Shown here in pieces: positions 35,403 through 57,586 of a stretch of DNA of 64,000 nucleotides; the first letter of the stretch is position 1; the number at the start of each line of letters is the position of its first letter. Under the pieces are notes generated by a model, which made no database searches, was not told the DNA's origin, and saw nothing but the letters and a program-made list of their open reading frames with translations. The position numbers and the translations under genes are program-made. The stretch covers positions 12,133,846 to 12,197,845 of the forward strand of contig NC_060906.1 of NCBI RefSeq assembly GCF_014805685.1, read 5' to 3'. This DNA comes from Silurus meridionalis. Its lineage: Eukaryota; Chordata; Actinopteri; Siluriformes; Siluridae.

Positions 35403-35838
35403 CAGGGGTTTTCAACTGGTTCTGTGCCAGGGACCACCATTCTGACTAACAAGTAATCCACGGCCCACTATTGTGTGTGTGTGTGTTGGGGGGTACTCCT
35501 TACCTGTTAGTGGGATTTCTGGGTGTGGTGACTTTACACACAGTCTGTCTATTCGTGGTAATATAGTGGTACACATTGACAGCCTTATATCATTCTCTGG
35601 TTCTAGCCTTGCCCTGTACTTGTTCTTTAGATATGCCAGTGTGGAAAGAACGCTCTCACAAAGGTATGTAGTTGGAAAGGGTAAAAGACACCTCAATGCT
35701 TTTACTGTAAGCTCTGGAAATTCTGTCTGGCAACTTATCCAGAACTTCATAAGGGGTTGTGTATCATACATATGCCTCCTGACAAGAGTCTGCGGACCAC
35801 ATGCAATGCCGCCGCGGACCACCGGTTGAAAACCCCTG
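35403..35838 (-). mobile_element. Short hAT element with transposase C-terminus
   Basis: 436 bp. Inverted ends are caggggttttcaac and gttgaaaacccctg. A perfect 8-bp duplication, ctttacac, lies at 35395-35402 and 35839-35846. The interior encodes, on the minus strand, a hAT C-terminal dimerisation-domain segment (LLPFPTTYLCESVLSTLAYL, then KNKYRARL). It is therefore an internally deleted transposon that kept the last coding part. Confidence 0.9.
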
Positions 35839-35846
35839 CTTTACAC

Positions 35847-36635
35847 AACTACACAAACTGTGTTGTTTTATTCCTTATTTGTAGTTTTATTGCTATTTTT
35901 ATGTAAACCCAGTTTTGTCTACATATTGTGCTATGTAATGGTGTTCCTGTTTTTTTTTTTTTTTTTAATTATTATCTTTTTGAATCTACCTACCTACTTT
36001 GTAATCCAGAATAGTATATTTTACCACATTTTAGACAAGATGATTTAATTAGGTTCACAAGTCAGAAGCTTTTGAATTTGGTAGCATTCATAATTTATAA
36101 AGATTAATTTGATCAAATATAATGTCACAACATGCAACGGAAATCTAAGCTTACTGTCATTATTTCATTTTCTCAAATATAGACAGGCAACCTTGAAACA
36201 AAGTCTGCTATGAAGGGTGACGCTATATACCCAAGTGCTGATCAGCAATGAATCTGAATCAGGAGCAAGTGACTAATGATCATGTAGGGGCTAATGAGAG
36301 ATGCAATCCTGTGGCTTTTGGCATAATCGATGACCAGCCAATGTTTCAGTGTTGAAATCAGAAGATGTATATTGCATACAAACACCCAAAGAAGCCAATA
36401 AACAATAACAGAAAAACAAATACACTAGTAAAATGTTTAGTGTAAAATCTCTCTCATCTAAAGCTAATGAAGACAAAATTGAAATAAAAGTGAATGAAAG
36501 AATTCTGGAGGTGGGATGAAAAATAGTTTAACAGATTTCATATTCATCGAATGCTCAGTGTAGTAGAAAAGTTTCTGGAGTGTGGACTTAAGCTGTCTCA
36601 CTTCTCTACACATGAAATATCTGCATGTTTTTATC
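35847..36635. other. Intergenic, no feature seen
   Basis: AT-rich DNA with a poly-T tract. No coding or element signal is supported. Confidence 0.5.
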
Positions 36636-37545
36636 CAGAGGTGGGAAGTAATGAAGTACAAATTCTTCGTTACTGTACTTAAGTAGATTTTTTAGGTATC
36701 ACTACTTTACTCCACTATTTATTTTTCAGACAACTTTTTACTTTTACTCATTACATTTTTACACAAATATCTGTACTTTTTACATTTTCAAAACAGACTC
36801 GTTACTTTAGTTTTAATCCATTGATTTGGTGAAATATTTTTTTATTTTCACTGCGCGCCGATTTCAGCCGAACAACCGATTTCCTGTTACTGCGCGTTCA
36901 ATCCACTGGTGTATAAAGTCCTGACTCTCACTCACCACAGAAGGCAGTAAGAAGTTTGGGGTTAATGTGGATGAGACAGAGGGAGTCAGTGATGAGAACA
37001 TGACTGAGAACAGACACATTACTGATCATCATCATCTTTTCTCTGCTTGTGTTCTATATGTGGATCTTCAGCCTGCACACATTCATTAGGTAACAACATT
37101 TTTAATTAATTTTGTATTAATATTTATACATACATATATATATATATGGCTGTCAAAATTAAAATTATTTTAAACGGCACGAAATTTTTTCCTTTCTTTA
37201 TTTAGATATAAAATAAATTAATTAACTCCAGATAAAAATATTTTTAATCAGTAAACTTTTGTTTTATTTATGAATCTCAAATCAAACACCAAAATCCGCC
37301 ATGATTCTCACAATTTACCCTCTGGGTGGCGTTTTGTGGGTTTTTCCCTCATAATGGCAACACAAACTTAAATTACTGTCTTTATTGATTGTACAGATAA
37401 AACAATACATCATTTAAATCTGTAAAATGTCTATAATTATATATATATATATATATATATAAGCTTCCTGACTTGACTTGAAGAGGTGCATTTTCTCCGG
37501 TATCACCTCATTAACTGTCCGTGTGGAAACATAGCAAAGGCTCTA
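36636..37545. mobile_element. Large non-autonomous hAT element, copy 2 (inverted)
   Basis: Begins cagaggtgggaagtaatgaa and runs through segments that are the reverse complement of 22370-23662. Shared segments include ccgccatgatt, accctctgggtggcgttttg and aactgtccgtgtggaaacat. It is about 0.9 kb, with the other end missing and a TA-rich insertion inside. Confidence 0.72.
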
Positions 37546-37979
37546 AATGATGTCCACACGTCTCTGCACTGATATAGCCTTTATATTTAATCACTGTACA
37601 TATGCTTACATATATATCACATGCTGTAAATATGATACATGTTTAACACCTCCAAGCTGCCAGTTTTGGGCACCTGAGCAAACCCTTAACTCACTACTGC
37701 TCATTTAGTAAATGAGATCATTAAGAGTCGCTCGGGATAAACACTTCCAACAGGAAGTGGGTATATCTCGCTATCTTTGTCTCTCTATTTTCTCTATCTA
37801 ATTGTCTCTGTGTCTCTTTTAGTAAATGTCTCACTGTATATGTCTCTCTCTTACTGTCTCTCTATTTGTTTCTCACTCTTTCTAAAGCTGTGTCTGTGTC
37901 TCTTTGTCTTTGTCTCTGTCTTTCCTGCTTATTTACATGTCTAACAAAGTTTTGAGTTTTGAAGTAATGCCATTAGTGA

Positions 37980-38510
37980 TCTATGATGAAAGACTTTCCT
38001 GGTTCGATTCTTACCTCTAGTTTCATATTGAACATTATAAGAAGTTTTTAAAAACAGAACAATGAAAGATCATTAAAATTGGTTGCTGGCGAATCATGGT
38101 ATATCAGTGGTGCAGGTGTTGGAGATGTGGTTCTTGTACCTGAGTCACTTCTCATAGACTTCGAGTTACTGAGAGAATGTACAGGAAGGAGAAGTTTTGA
38201 CCCTCTACCATCATGATCTAAGAGAAAACACTGGTCTCCTAACTTTAGAAAAGCCAAGAGTCCAATAAGCAAAGGTTTGTTTGCCTCTCCTGTGTTGGTG
38301 TAATGGTCAGTGAAGTGGTTGCTACTTTCTGACTCTCCCGGTTCGATTCCTATCCCTTAGATTTCCTTTAAATTGTTTAAAAAGTTTTTAAAAAGAACCA
38401 GAAAAGGTCCTAAAAATCAGGTTCTTGCAGGAGATCCTGTGGCTCAATTGGAAGAGCTTTACCTCTGGGTTGAGAGGTTGCCGGTTCAAACCCCGGCCAG
38501 GGCTCAAAGT
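37980..38510 (+). repeat. Three plus-strand tRNA-like units
   Basis: B-box-like motifs ggttcgattct (38001), ggttcgattcc (38340) and ggttcaaacccc (38483). The last two are preceded by A-box-like tggtgtaatggtcag (38296) and tgtggctcaattggaag (38439). Spacers share an aagtttttaaaaa(g/c)a-type block. The third has a paired anticodon-like arm (cctct/agagg). Confidence 0.55.
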
Positions 38511-38837
38511 TAAGAGTGCGGAAGGTTCCGGTGGCCGTAGTAAGGAAGGTGTCAGAAATGGCTGTGTGGAAGGTTGGATGTGGTTTCGGAGGGCGTATCC
38601 TGAAGCAGGGGGGCAATATCCGGGCATCTGCCCCCCCGGTGTCTGAGAAGCTGAAAACAGGGGGTTATGAAGCAAAAATGTTCAAAAAAGTATCGACTTA
38701 GTTTTGCATATATAGGGAAAAATTCTGCCAAAAACCTATCACCCTCACTTTTTCTGAGGCTATGAAGCAGCAGGTTGTTTACAGTCAACTACCTCATTGC
38801 TTACCAGACACTACTTTCCACACAGATTACCCAGTGT

Positions 38838-40450
38838 GGGGACAAGCCAGATTTGAACCAGCAACCTCTGAACTCAGAGGCAAGGCTTTTACCACAAAGC
38901 CATCAAGTCCCACAACACACCTTCTTTTTTTTGGGGGTTTATCCTTTGTTTCAGGCTTCAAAGCAAGAAATTCAGAACAGACAAAAACACAGAAAGCAGG
39001 ATTCGAACCCTGAACCCCACCAACACCGAAATACCAGTCTTAACCCACTGAACCATCGGGAAGGACCGGCTGCAATGATTGTTTAGAGCAGGTCTATCTT
39101 TTCTTTCAAACCAGCAACACAAGAATATAATGCTAAAGACAGACGTAGGAAGCAAACCCATGACATGACTAGCAGGGACAAAGCAGGATTCGAACCCTGA
39201 TTCACACCATTAGCAAGGCACCAGCATTAACCCACTGAACTATCAGGAAGGACAAGCTGGGAAGCTTGTTTAGAGCAGGTCTATCTTTCTTTTTAACCCA
39301 TCAAAACAAGAATATGAAGATGTAGGAATCCGGAATTTAACCTACCTCATGACTAGCAGACAGAAAGCCAGGTTTGAACCCTGACCACCAACATTAGCAA
39401 AGTACCAGCCTTAACCCACTAAGCCATCAGAAAAAAACAGGATGGGAAGCTTGATTAGAGCAGGTCTATCATTCTTTTCAAACCATCAACACAAGAATTT
39501 AACTGTAAAGAAAGATGTAGGAAGCGAATACAGATGTAAGTAGCACAAGTTGAACCCACATTGTAAATAACAGGAAGAAAGCAGGATTCGAACCATGATC
39601 CCCACCACCAGCAAGATACCAACCTTAACCCACTGAACCATTGGTGAGGACAGGCTAGGAAGCTTATTTAGAGCAGGTCTATCTTTCTTTTCAACCCATT
39701 AAAAACAAAAATATATCGCAAAAAAAAGATGTAGGAAGTGAATCCTGATCGTGACTGGCAGACAGAAAGCAGGATTCGAACCCTGAAGCCCACCAAAAGC
39801 AAGAAACCTGATTTAACCCACTGAACCATCAGGGAAGATAGGCCAGGAAGGTTGTTTAGAGCAGGTCTATCTACCTTTAAACCATCAACACAAGAATATA
39901 AAGCTAAAGAAAGATTTAGGAAGCAGGAACATAACCTACATCACAACTAGCAGGCAGAAAGCAGGATTCAAACCCTGATCCTCACCAGCAGCAAGGCACC
40001 AGCCTTAACCCACTCAACCATGGAAGAGATCAGACTTGGAAGCATGTTTAGATGAGGCACAAGCCTTAAACCACTGAGCGACCGCTGCTAAAAGCATTTG
40101 TGCTTTTTGGAGGGTTCATACTTTGTTTCATGCCAGCGCAGTAAGAAAGAAGGCATGTAGGACTGGCTTTGAAACCTTATCACCAGCGTGGACTATATTA
40201 AGGACCATGTTCAGGCACAATCCTTAACCCACTGAGCTACCACATTAGTGCCTTTTATTTGGTGGAGTTATCTTTCATTAAAGACCAGGAAATCAATCCA
40301 ACACAGAAAGGACAGAATTGAAATGTTTTCAGAGGGGACAAGGTCCAGAAGTTTTATTTACCAACACAGCAACCAGCTCGACCAGGAATCAAACTCTCAA
40401 ACTCATCCTTGTGGGGATACTGACATTAACCCACTAGGCTATCACATCTA
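38838..40450 (-). repeat. Tandem array of tRNA-like units, about 190-bp period
   Basis: Nine minus-strand units with B boxes at about 38850, 39002, 39187, 39371, 39583, 39772, 39963, 40162 and 40385 (mostly GGTTCGAATCC) and A boxes of the type TGGTTCAGTGGGTTAAG. Spacers share ttagagcaggtctatctttc (39082, 39269, 39455, 39667, 39856). The first unit (38838-38911, 74 nt) folds best, with ends GGGAC/GTCCC. Anticodon arms are degenerate, so these are probably not functional tRNAs. Confidence 0.72.
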
Positions 40451-40600
40451 GCTATCACATCTATCTATCTATCCATCCATCCAGCAGTAATAACTAGGAC
40501 ATGTGGATGTGGTTTTTATTAATACCACCTACTAAATGATAGCTACAGATGAGAGAATAATCCCCTCAACATGATCAACCATAAAAATAAAATAAAAAAA

Positions 40601-41862
40601 TAGGGCTGCAACTTACGATTATTTTGATGATTATGCGGTTATTTTCACTCTCGATTAATCAGATTGTTTAAATGATTTTTTTATTCGATGTTCTGCTTAT
40701 TATAACTATATAAATCCCTAATTTAGGGTATTTATGTATAGAAGTGTAATAAAAAAAATTGCAAAAGCCACATACACATATTGAGTTTAACTATATTTAA
40801 TTTTGGCATTTTAAAGCTTATAGTGGCTGTGTACGAGGGATTTCTCCTTTGAACAAATTCACTCATGCTGGGTTGTTTGTTTCTGTAATATATATATATA
40901 CAATTTTGAGTATGAAAGGTGAATCAATTTGTGCAAATCAACATTTATATTGTATTTTGCAGTTGGCAAGTGGACAACCATGCTTAAAAAATCTATATAA
41001 AATATACTACATTGTTTTGACAATTTTTTCTTAAATATTTTGTTCATTTGTGAAGATATAAGCATCTAGAATATATCATTAAACATTTTGTATAATAATT
41101 AAGTTACATATGCATAAATTATCTATACAAACATTAAAAACAAACATTTGACCGCTGTAGTTGAGCCGCGGTCAATCACGTTTGAAAACAGATAAGTTAC
41201 TGTTGTAGTAGATAAATTCTATAAAAAGAGAATGGAACGGAGAAATGCAGCAAACTAACAGGCTTTATTAAAAAAAGAAAGAAAAATGCACTAATCATTC
41301 GCTGAAAACCATAACAGTGACTACAAATGTAGTTGTTTACTGCTGCTGTTATTTGCTGCTTTTAGATTTAGTGTTTGTTCACACCGTTTTAATTTAATCC
41401 ATCATTATGATGCGAGAACAGATCCAGTGCGACTGTGCAGAAGTTACAGTTTACACAATAGCACTTTATCAAACTGTACCATTTTTTACATAATGAGGAT
41501 TATTCCGTTTTTTCTTACCGTGCTGATGTTTCGCCTTCATCCGTGACACTAGTGAGTTTTTTTTTCTTTTCACATGCTCGTGCATGACTGTGGTACTTCC
41601 ATGCCACACAAGCTCAGCTTTGCGATAACTTCCAGGTACATTTTTCTTTGTTGCGTTTAATATAAAATGCTCACATGCCTTGGATGACTTGGGACGCACA
41701 CTTTTTCCTGCTGCTGGTTGACCCTGCACCATTTTCGCAGTCAGCTGTGTCCCCTTGCAGTCACGCTCACCAGTAACTTGAGCAGCCCAACTAATTAATA
41801 ATGGCATTCGTTGACAACAAATTTTATTATCGAATATTTATCGATTAGTTGGTGCAGCTCTA
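40601..41862 (-). mobile_element. hAT element fragment with BED-type remnant
   Basis: Left end tagggctgcaacttacgatt, right end gattagttggtgcagctcta: an imperfect inverted pair typical of hAT. The minus frame at 41469-41807 encodes a degenerate N-terminal BED-like zinc finger (AELVWHGSTTVMHEHVKRK) whose first cysteine pair is lost. The rest of the transposase is gone. Confidence 0.75.
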
Positions 41863-42512
41863 ATGAAAACCAATATAAAAAAATGTGTATAATATACTAT
41901 AATCCTCACATCTGCCCTTTAAAAATGGTTCCTTACAAAACCAAAAAATATACATTCCTCTGAAATACTACTCAAAAGAATCTTATTTGGACCTTTTATT
42001 TAAAATAACTGAAATTAGAAATAAAAAAGCAAAGTAAATACGTGTGGTTTTATCACTCAATTGACAGATTTACCAAGTTTTTATTAAATATTTGAACTTT
42101 CACATTGTATTTTTATATATAAATTATTTATATATGAAACAAGTTCATCAGGACTACTAAATATGGACCAAATGGTAAACCAATTGCAGATTAGGAATGT
42201 GTGGTATATGTACACCAGGTTCAGAATTTATTGGCAAATGGACACATGGCACCTCAATAGCCATAATGAATTACAGGAAAATATCCAAAAATTATAATAA
42301 TTAAAAAAAACAACAACAAATGAAAAAAAAAAATCTTCTAGTTGCCATGGCTGAGGTGCTTCATTGCATCGTGGCTGAAACCCGAGGCTGCTTCATTACT
42401 GTAACAGCCTTCACTGTGACGATCCTCTGAAGCACACGCTGTGTCAGCTGAAGCCTCTGAGCACGCTCGTATCAAAATGTTCGTATAAAACATCTCTTCT
42501 TCTCTCCAAATG

Positions 42513-52691
<10,179 letters not shown>

Positions 52692-52904
52692 CTACAGGCA
52701 ACACATTGGACTGAGTTATTACAGTAAATACTCCTCACACAGCCTAGACGTATCTACTGACTGCTCCAGGATGTCATGACAACCTCAACCCGAGCATTCA
52801 GCTGCAGATATTTCCTTCACTTTAGCCTTTTCTACATGTAACTTGACAACAAATAATGTATCTTACGATCAGACTGCATGACAAACACCAAATCTGAGTC
52901 TTAC

Positions 52905-52966
52905 CTTCAAGATAACGAAGAGAAATCAGAGGCGCAAACGTCAGGTTTCTTTACTTCCGGGTACGT
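52905..52966 (-). promoter_or_regulatory. vipas39 noncoding first exon (approximate)
   Basis: A minus-strand donor (TTGAAG followed by GTAAGACTC) gives the exon end at 52905. The ETS motif CCGGAAG at 52954-52960 marks the start zone. This exon would splice to the acceptor just before the ATG at 52691. Confidence 0.55.
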
Positions 52967-52974
52967 TGACGTCA
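52967..52974. promoter_or_regulatory. Consensus CRE palindrome
   Basis: tgacgtca, a perfect CREB/ATF site, seven bases from the ETS motif in the vipas39 promoter. Confidence 0.65.
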
Positions 52975-53038
52975 TCGTCTGTCAGAATAAAAGTCGTATG
53001 CTGCGTTCAGCCGTACACTGTATAACTAAAGGTTTGCA

Positions 53039-53048
53039 GTCACGTGAT
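53039..53048. promoter_or_regulatory. CLEAR-like E-box upstream of vipas39
   Basis: gtcacgtgat matches 9 of 10 bases of the TFEB/TFE3 CLEAR element. It lies about 70 bp upstream of the CRE. CLEAR sites drive lysosomal genes, which fits the role of VIPAS39. Confidence 0.5.
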
Positions 53049-53319
53049 CGTCACACCCATCATGCGCTTTTTACACATTCCATTCCTGATCGAGTCTGAA
53101 CTTAAAGACATTTTAAAAACCCAAAGCCTCTCCATCACTGCCTGGTTACATCCTTTTGGAATTATGGACCCCCTTTAAACTCATCCTCGTTTTTGCCATT
53201 GAAAAAAAGCTACCGCAGAGCACAATGCAGCCACCACCATGCTTCATCATAAGGTTGGTACACTATTTGTGCGAATAAAGTATGCAGCCATACTTAAAGT
53301 ATATGATAGGATCATATCC

Positions 53320-53560
53320 TATCATTTAAACGCCCCTGTCATTCCTGCTTATAATATGCTTCTTTCTCTGGAAATGCTTTTAAATATATTTCGGGGGGAT
53401 TTGTGTTTATTTAGCCACGAGGGGACTAATGAGGAGGAAGTCTGGGGTGCCATCAGTTCATTTGGACACTCGAATTTTTCCACTTCAGCGTTGGCAAACC
53501 ATGTCTTCATGGAGCTGTCACTGATGTTGTGTCAACAGTTTGGGGGGAAAAAACATATGG
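53320..53560. mobile_element. Very degenerate MITE family copy
   Basis: Landmarks tttgtgtttatttagccacg and gaagtctggggtgccatcag, then accatgtcttcatggagctg resemble the TA-type family at 62702-63169. Confidence 0.4.
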
Positions 53561-53716
53561 GTGCGATGGTCAGGTTTCAGTAAACTGTGTAACTCGGAAG
53601 TGGTATGCCACTACAAGCTACAAAGTGATACATGTTATACATTTGTCTTTTGTTAACAATAAGCCCTCCAACTGGGATGAGTGATGCATTTTCCTCAAAA
53701 TTGCAAACTGTAGGTA

Positions 53717-54103
53717 CACCAATCAGGCATAACATTATGACCACCTCCCTAATATCCCCCTTTTGCTGCCGAAACACACCTGACCTGTCGAGCATTAACA
53801 GCATTAACTTCATCAGCAGTTTGAGCTACAGGAGCTCGTCTGCTGGATCGAACCACATGGACCAGCCTTCAATAAGCCTCAGTCACACATGACCTTGTTG
53901 CCGGTTCACCACGGTTTCTTCCTTGGACCACTTTTGATAGATACTGACCACTGCAGACCAGGAACATCCCACAAGAGCTGAAACAAAATGTTATCAAAAT
54001 GTTCACTTGCTGCCTAATATATCCGTCCCAGTAACAGGTGCCATGATGAAAAGATGTTATTCTTTTCACCAGACAATGTTATAATGTCATAATGTTAGGC
54101 CTG
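53717..54103. mobile_element. TA-type MITE, gaccacctgc family, copy 2
   Basis: Left caccaatcaggcataacatt preceded by TA; right ataatgtcataatgttaggcctg. Inverted ends are visible (ataacattatgac). Same family as 10382-10903. Confidence 0.72.
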
Positions 54104-55275
54104 TATATAGTCAGTCTCATTATATAGTCCATTTTACATGCTAATGTTTGTATGTAGATTGATCTAAAGCACACAATAGCACAAACAGAATATAACTCAT
54201 TCAGACTTGAAGGTGTGAAGTGCTTCCTGGGCTGCCCTGATATCACTCCGTGTTGAAGACAAGGTACGACCAGATCTAGAAGGTGAAAGTCAGTGATATA
54301 ACTTGTTTCATGTTTCTATCATCTGATACAAATTCACACAAAGTAGATAGGTGTGAGAATGTGCAAATGTTTTCGGCAAATTCTATGTACATAAATTTAG
54401 TCACATCAAATACACTTATTTTAGGCTATTTTATGTTTTTTGTTTGTTTTGTTTTTTAAATGATGGTAAAAAAATATAATCCAGAATCAACATCCTGTGT
54501 GTATATGGTCAATAAGTGTGATATTTGATGCATTTGGCTCATACAACAGTGAGCATAACAATTTGCTTGATTGGAGGAAGTGCAGCAGTATTCCTTCTTG
54601 GTATTGTTGGGAATCTCCAAAGTAAGGAATACAACACTACAGGGTGCACTAATAAAGAAGAAAAAAATAGTACATTTTTAATTAATTAATTAATTGGACT
54701 ATGGATTATTTTCCAAAACATGTATGTATAGAAGTGTTTTATTCTTTGTACAACACAGGAAATTACCATTTAATTCATTATCTATTGACATATAGTCTCA
54801 TTTTATTAGTTAGTTCCTGCTGTCAGGGATGAACACTTGTTCTCTCGCTTCTTTCTCTTCTACTTTCTTGTGAAGTTAATGAGACCATCACACACACACA
54901 AGTATACAAAAATAAAAAGAGACACACAAGCTGACCCTGGAGACATCCTCCAAAATTCTTTAGAAATCTCAGAAAAAAAAAATCCCCATCTTCAAAAAGA
55001 TTTTTATTGACCTATATGAAGAACTCCACCATTTACATCCTTTATGACTGAAGGAAGGACAATGTATTAAGAAAAAAAAGCACTGATTTTACCCTGTGAT
55101 CTAAATAATAGTCAGCACTGCTGTGAAAGCAGCTGGTGTAGAAAAAAAATAAAATAAAAATCAACCCCTTCTGACCAATCAAAATGGAAGATGCAGCAGC
55201 ACTGTGGTAGTGTTTTGGCAGAAATACAAAACACGGTCTTATCTGAACGCAAAGAACACACACATTACTTTAAAT
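54104..55275. other. Intergenic, no gene seen
   Basis: AT-rich with small poly-A and AATT repeats. Nothing I can identify. Confidence 0.5.
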
Positions 55276-55625
55276 CAGGGGCCTCCAAACTTCTGTACAC
55301 GACTACACCACAAACCAGTTGCATTTTGAAAATATTTTAGCTGACCGGCTGATATCGTGTGCGTATGGAAGTCCTAAGAGGCCATGCATGATATTTATTT
55401 CTTCGTAGACGTGCGCATAAATGGTTATGGTTATTATCCATGATGCCTCTTGAGCATGCTTTTAAACACAAGAAAATTAAGTCGTGATCAAGAAAAAATT
55501 ATATATACACACATTTTTAACAGTGCATGGCCGTTTAGGCGTGTGTTCAGGGGTAGCGGATAATAAATATAAAATAATATAAAATTTTCCTCAGAATGTA
55601 TTAATTTTTCCACATCCCAGTACTG
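55276..55625. mobile_element. Possible hAT-like fragment
   Basis: Begins caggggcctccaaacttctg, which looks like a hAT end. No matching right end was found. It contains a 31-bp block (tatggaagtcctaagaggcc, then atgcatgatatt) that recurs inverted at about 1497-1528. Confidence 0.35.
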
Positions 55626-55929
55626 GTTAGTGACCCTTTGGATCCTCTGCTTTACGTTTCCCAAAAGTGTGTAAAATCAAAATCAATAAAGACTACAAAA
55701 CAAACCCTCAACTGCTTTAAGTGTGTCTTTAATGCAGAGCACAATTACATTTCCTTCCTGACCAGTCTCTATACAAAGAGCTCATATAGTTCCAATAACG
55801 TACTAGAAGTCAAAATTCTTCACAACCTCCAGACATAGAAAAATGCACCGCTGTACAGAAACGCTGATGTGGAGTGATCGGAATCGAGCATGAACTGCAG
55901 CGACACTCCCTTCTTACACACCAGCTTGG

Positions 55930-57586
55930 GGACACAAGTGTCACAGGTACTCGTTTATTGTTTGTTCAGATTGATGAGACTAACAATTCAATAATTACAA
56001 AGGTTTCGTTGCGATTTCTTTTTTTCTTCTTAAGCAAAAGCAGTAGTGTTTTAAGGATAAACTCCTGCTTTTAGAAGTCAGGTGGAAAGTAAAGAGGGAC
56101 TTTAAAACATATTGGACTTTAAAACATGTTTGTGTGCAAGTTGTATACAGTGTTGTTTTCTTTTTAATGCGAAGGGTAAAGTAAAACAATAACCTATTTA
56201 AAAAAAAAAAAAAATACTGAAATGCTTTAAAGGACAAGGTGTTGTGAGACTGAAGGCACACTACTTGGGGTAAAAAAACAAACAAAAAACAAACAAAAAA
56301 AAATTACAAAAACAACACACCAGTCATGTCTGTAGCTCATGTCACAGTCCTTGTCCAATTCCAAATTTTACATAATCCCTTTAAGAGGCTTTGTAGATGG
56401 TCCATGATGCAACCGTTTAGAAACTGGGGACTGAGCATTGGCTAGGATGAGAAACTTATCACATATTTATTTCTTTTTATAAAGCACACAAAAGCAGCAG
56501 CAGCAGTTTCAGAACAACTATTAAAATCCTATGAATAGTGTGGTCCTTTAGCCGTGTGCCATTTCTTTCATTAATACACGTTTCTATATGGAAAGTCTTG
56601 TTTCTGTTTTCATTTTAGCGTTTTTTTACGAGCAGTGTTTCTTTTCCACCAGCTAAATCTTTTCGTGTCAAACATCTAGGTTAAAACATCAATATTCCAA
56701 ATGCTGGCTGAAAAATGTAGATTTTGGCGAAAGAAAAAAAAAAATGACAAAAAAGAAAACATTACAATAAAAGTGCCCATCTGGTTTGGCTTAAAATCCC
56801 CACAGTCTGCTAACTAATCTGATCTGACTCTCAGAGACAGAGAGAAGTGTCAGTGATTTAAAAAAAAAAAAAAAATGTTTCTTCCTTTTGTTTTGTTCTT
56901 ACTGATCCGACTGGAATAGTCGGGAAAAAGTCTCCGGAGTCATGAGTTCCTAAGTGATGAGTGAACACAAACATATATGCTTTAAAAAAAAAAAAAAAAA
57001 ACCCAGAGCAGCCTCTTTTCCCTCACGTCAGTATTTTGTTTCATGATCAGTCACATTAGTAATTCTTTTGTATTTCCTGTGATTTTTTTAATCATGTGAC
57101 AGCTGTCGGATAATCGTTTTTATCTTAAAAAAAAAAAAATCAAAAAACAACATCAAATGAGCATGACACGAAGCTGAGAATTAAAATGAAAAAAAGAAAA
57201 AAAAAACAAACAAAAAAATATACACCCTGCTAGCTATACTGCCTCAAACAGTCCAATAGGGGGCAGATTTGACACACTTCTGCTGACCAGACCCAGGAGT
57301 AGCTCAGATTTTCATCGAGCTGCAGTGACTTTCCGACGGTAACCCATTTTCTCATATCCGCTCAGAGGATAATTTTGCTCGTTTGGCATCCAGGAGGATA
57401 AAGAGAGAGTGCTGTGCTGTCCATCATATCAGGGCGGGTAAAGAACGGAAGATGACACTTTGAGTCTTGGCACTTTGTAGTGAGTCCTAACTGAATGGAA
57501 GGGAATGGAAGGAACAGTATGATCAAGTAAAGAAGTGTTTTTTTGTAGATGTGAGCTGTTTTTTTTTTTTTTTTCTTTCTTCGCTA
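55930..57586 (-). other. Probable cdc42bpb 3' UTR
   Basis: Unique, AT-rich sequence downstream of the stop, without open frames or elements, with many A/T tracts. A minus-strand AATAAA at 55951 could be its poly(A) signal. The end is inferred. Confidence 0.35.

Noticed and set aside
35412..35822. Host gene with zinc-finger-transposase-derived domain
   Set aside because: It is bounded by hAT ends and a perfect target duplication, so it is a transposon, not a domesticated gene.
38838..38911. Functional tRNA gene
   Set aside because: The acceptor ends and boxes are good, but the anticodon arm does not give a proper 7-base loop and the unit is one of a degenerate array.
38388..39086. Open frames up to 103 codons across the tRNA-like array
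   Set aside because: They run through repeat units on both strands with no protein family similarity.
37980..40450. CRISPR-like array
   Set aside because: Eukaryotic context, unit length about 190 bp, and no short-repeat/spacer design.
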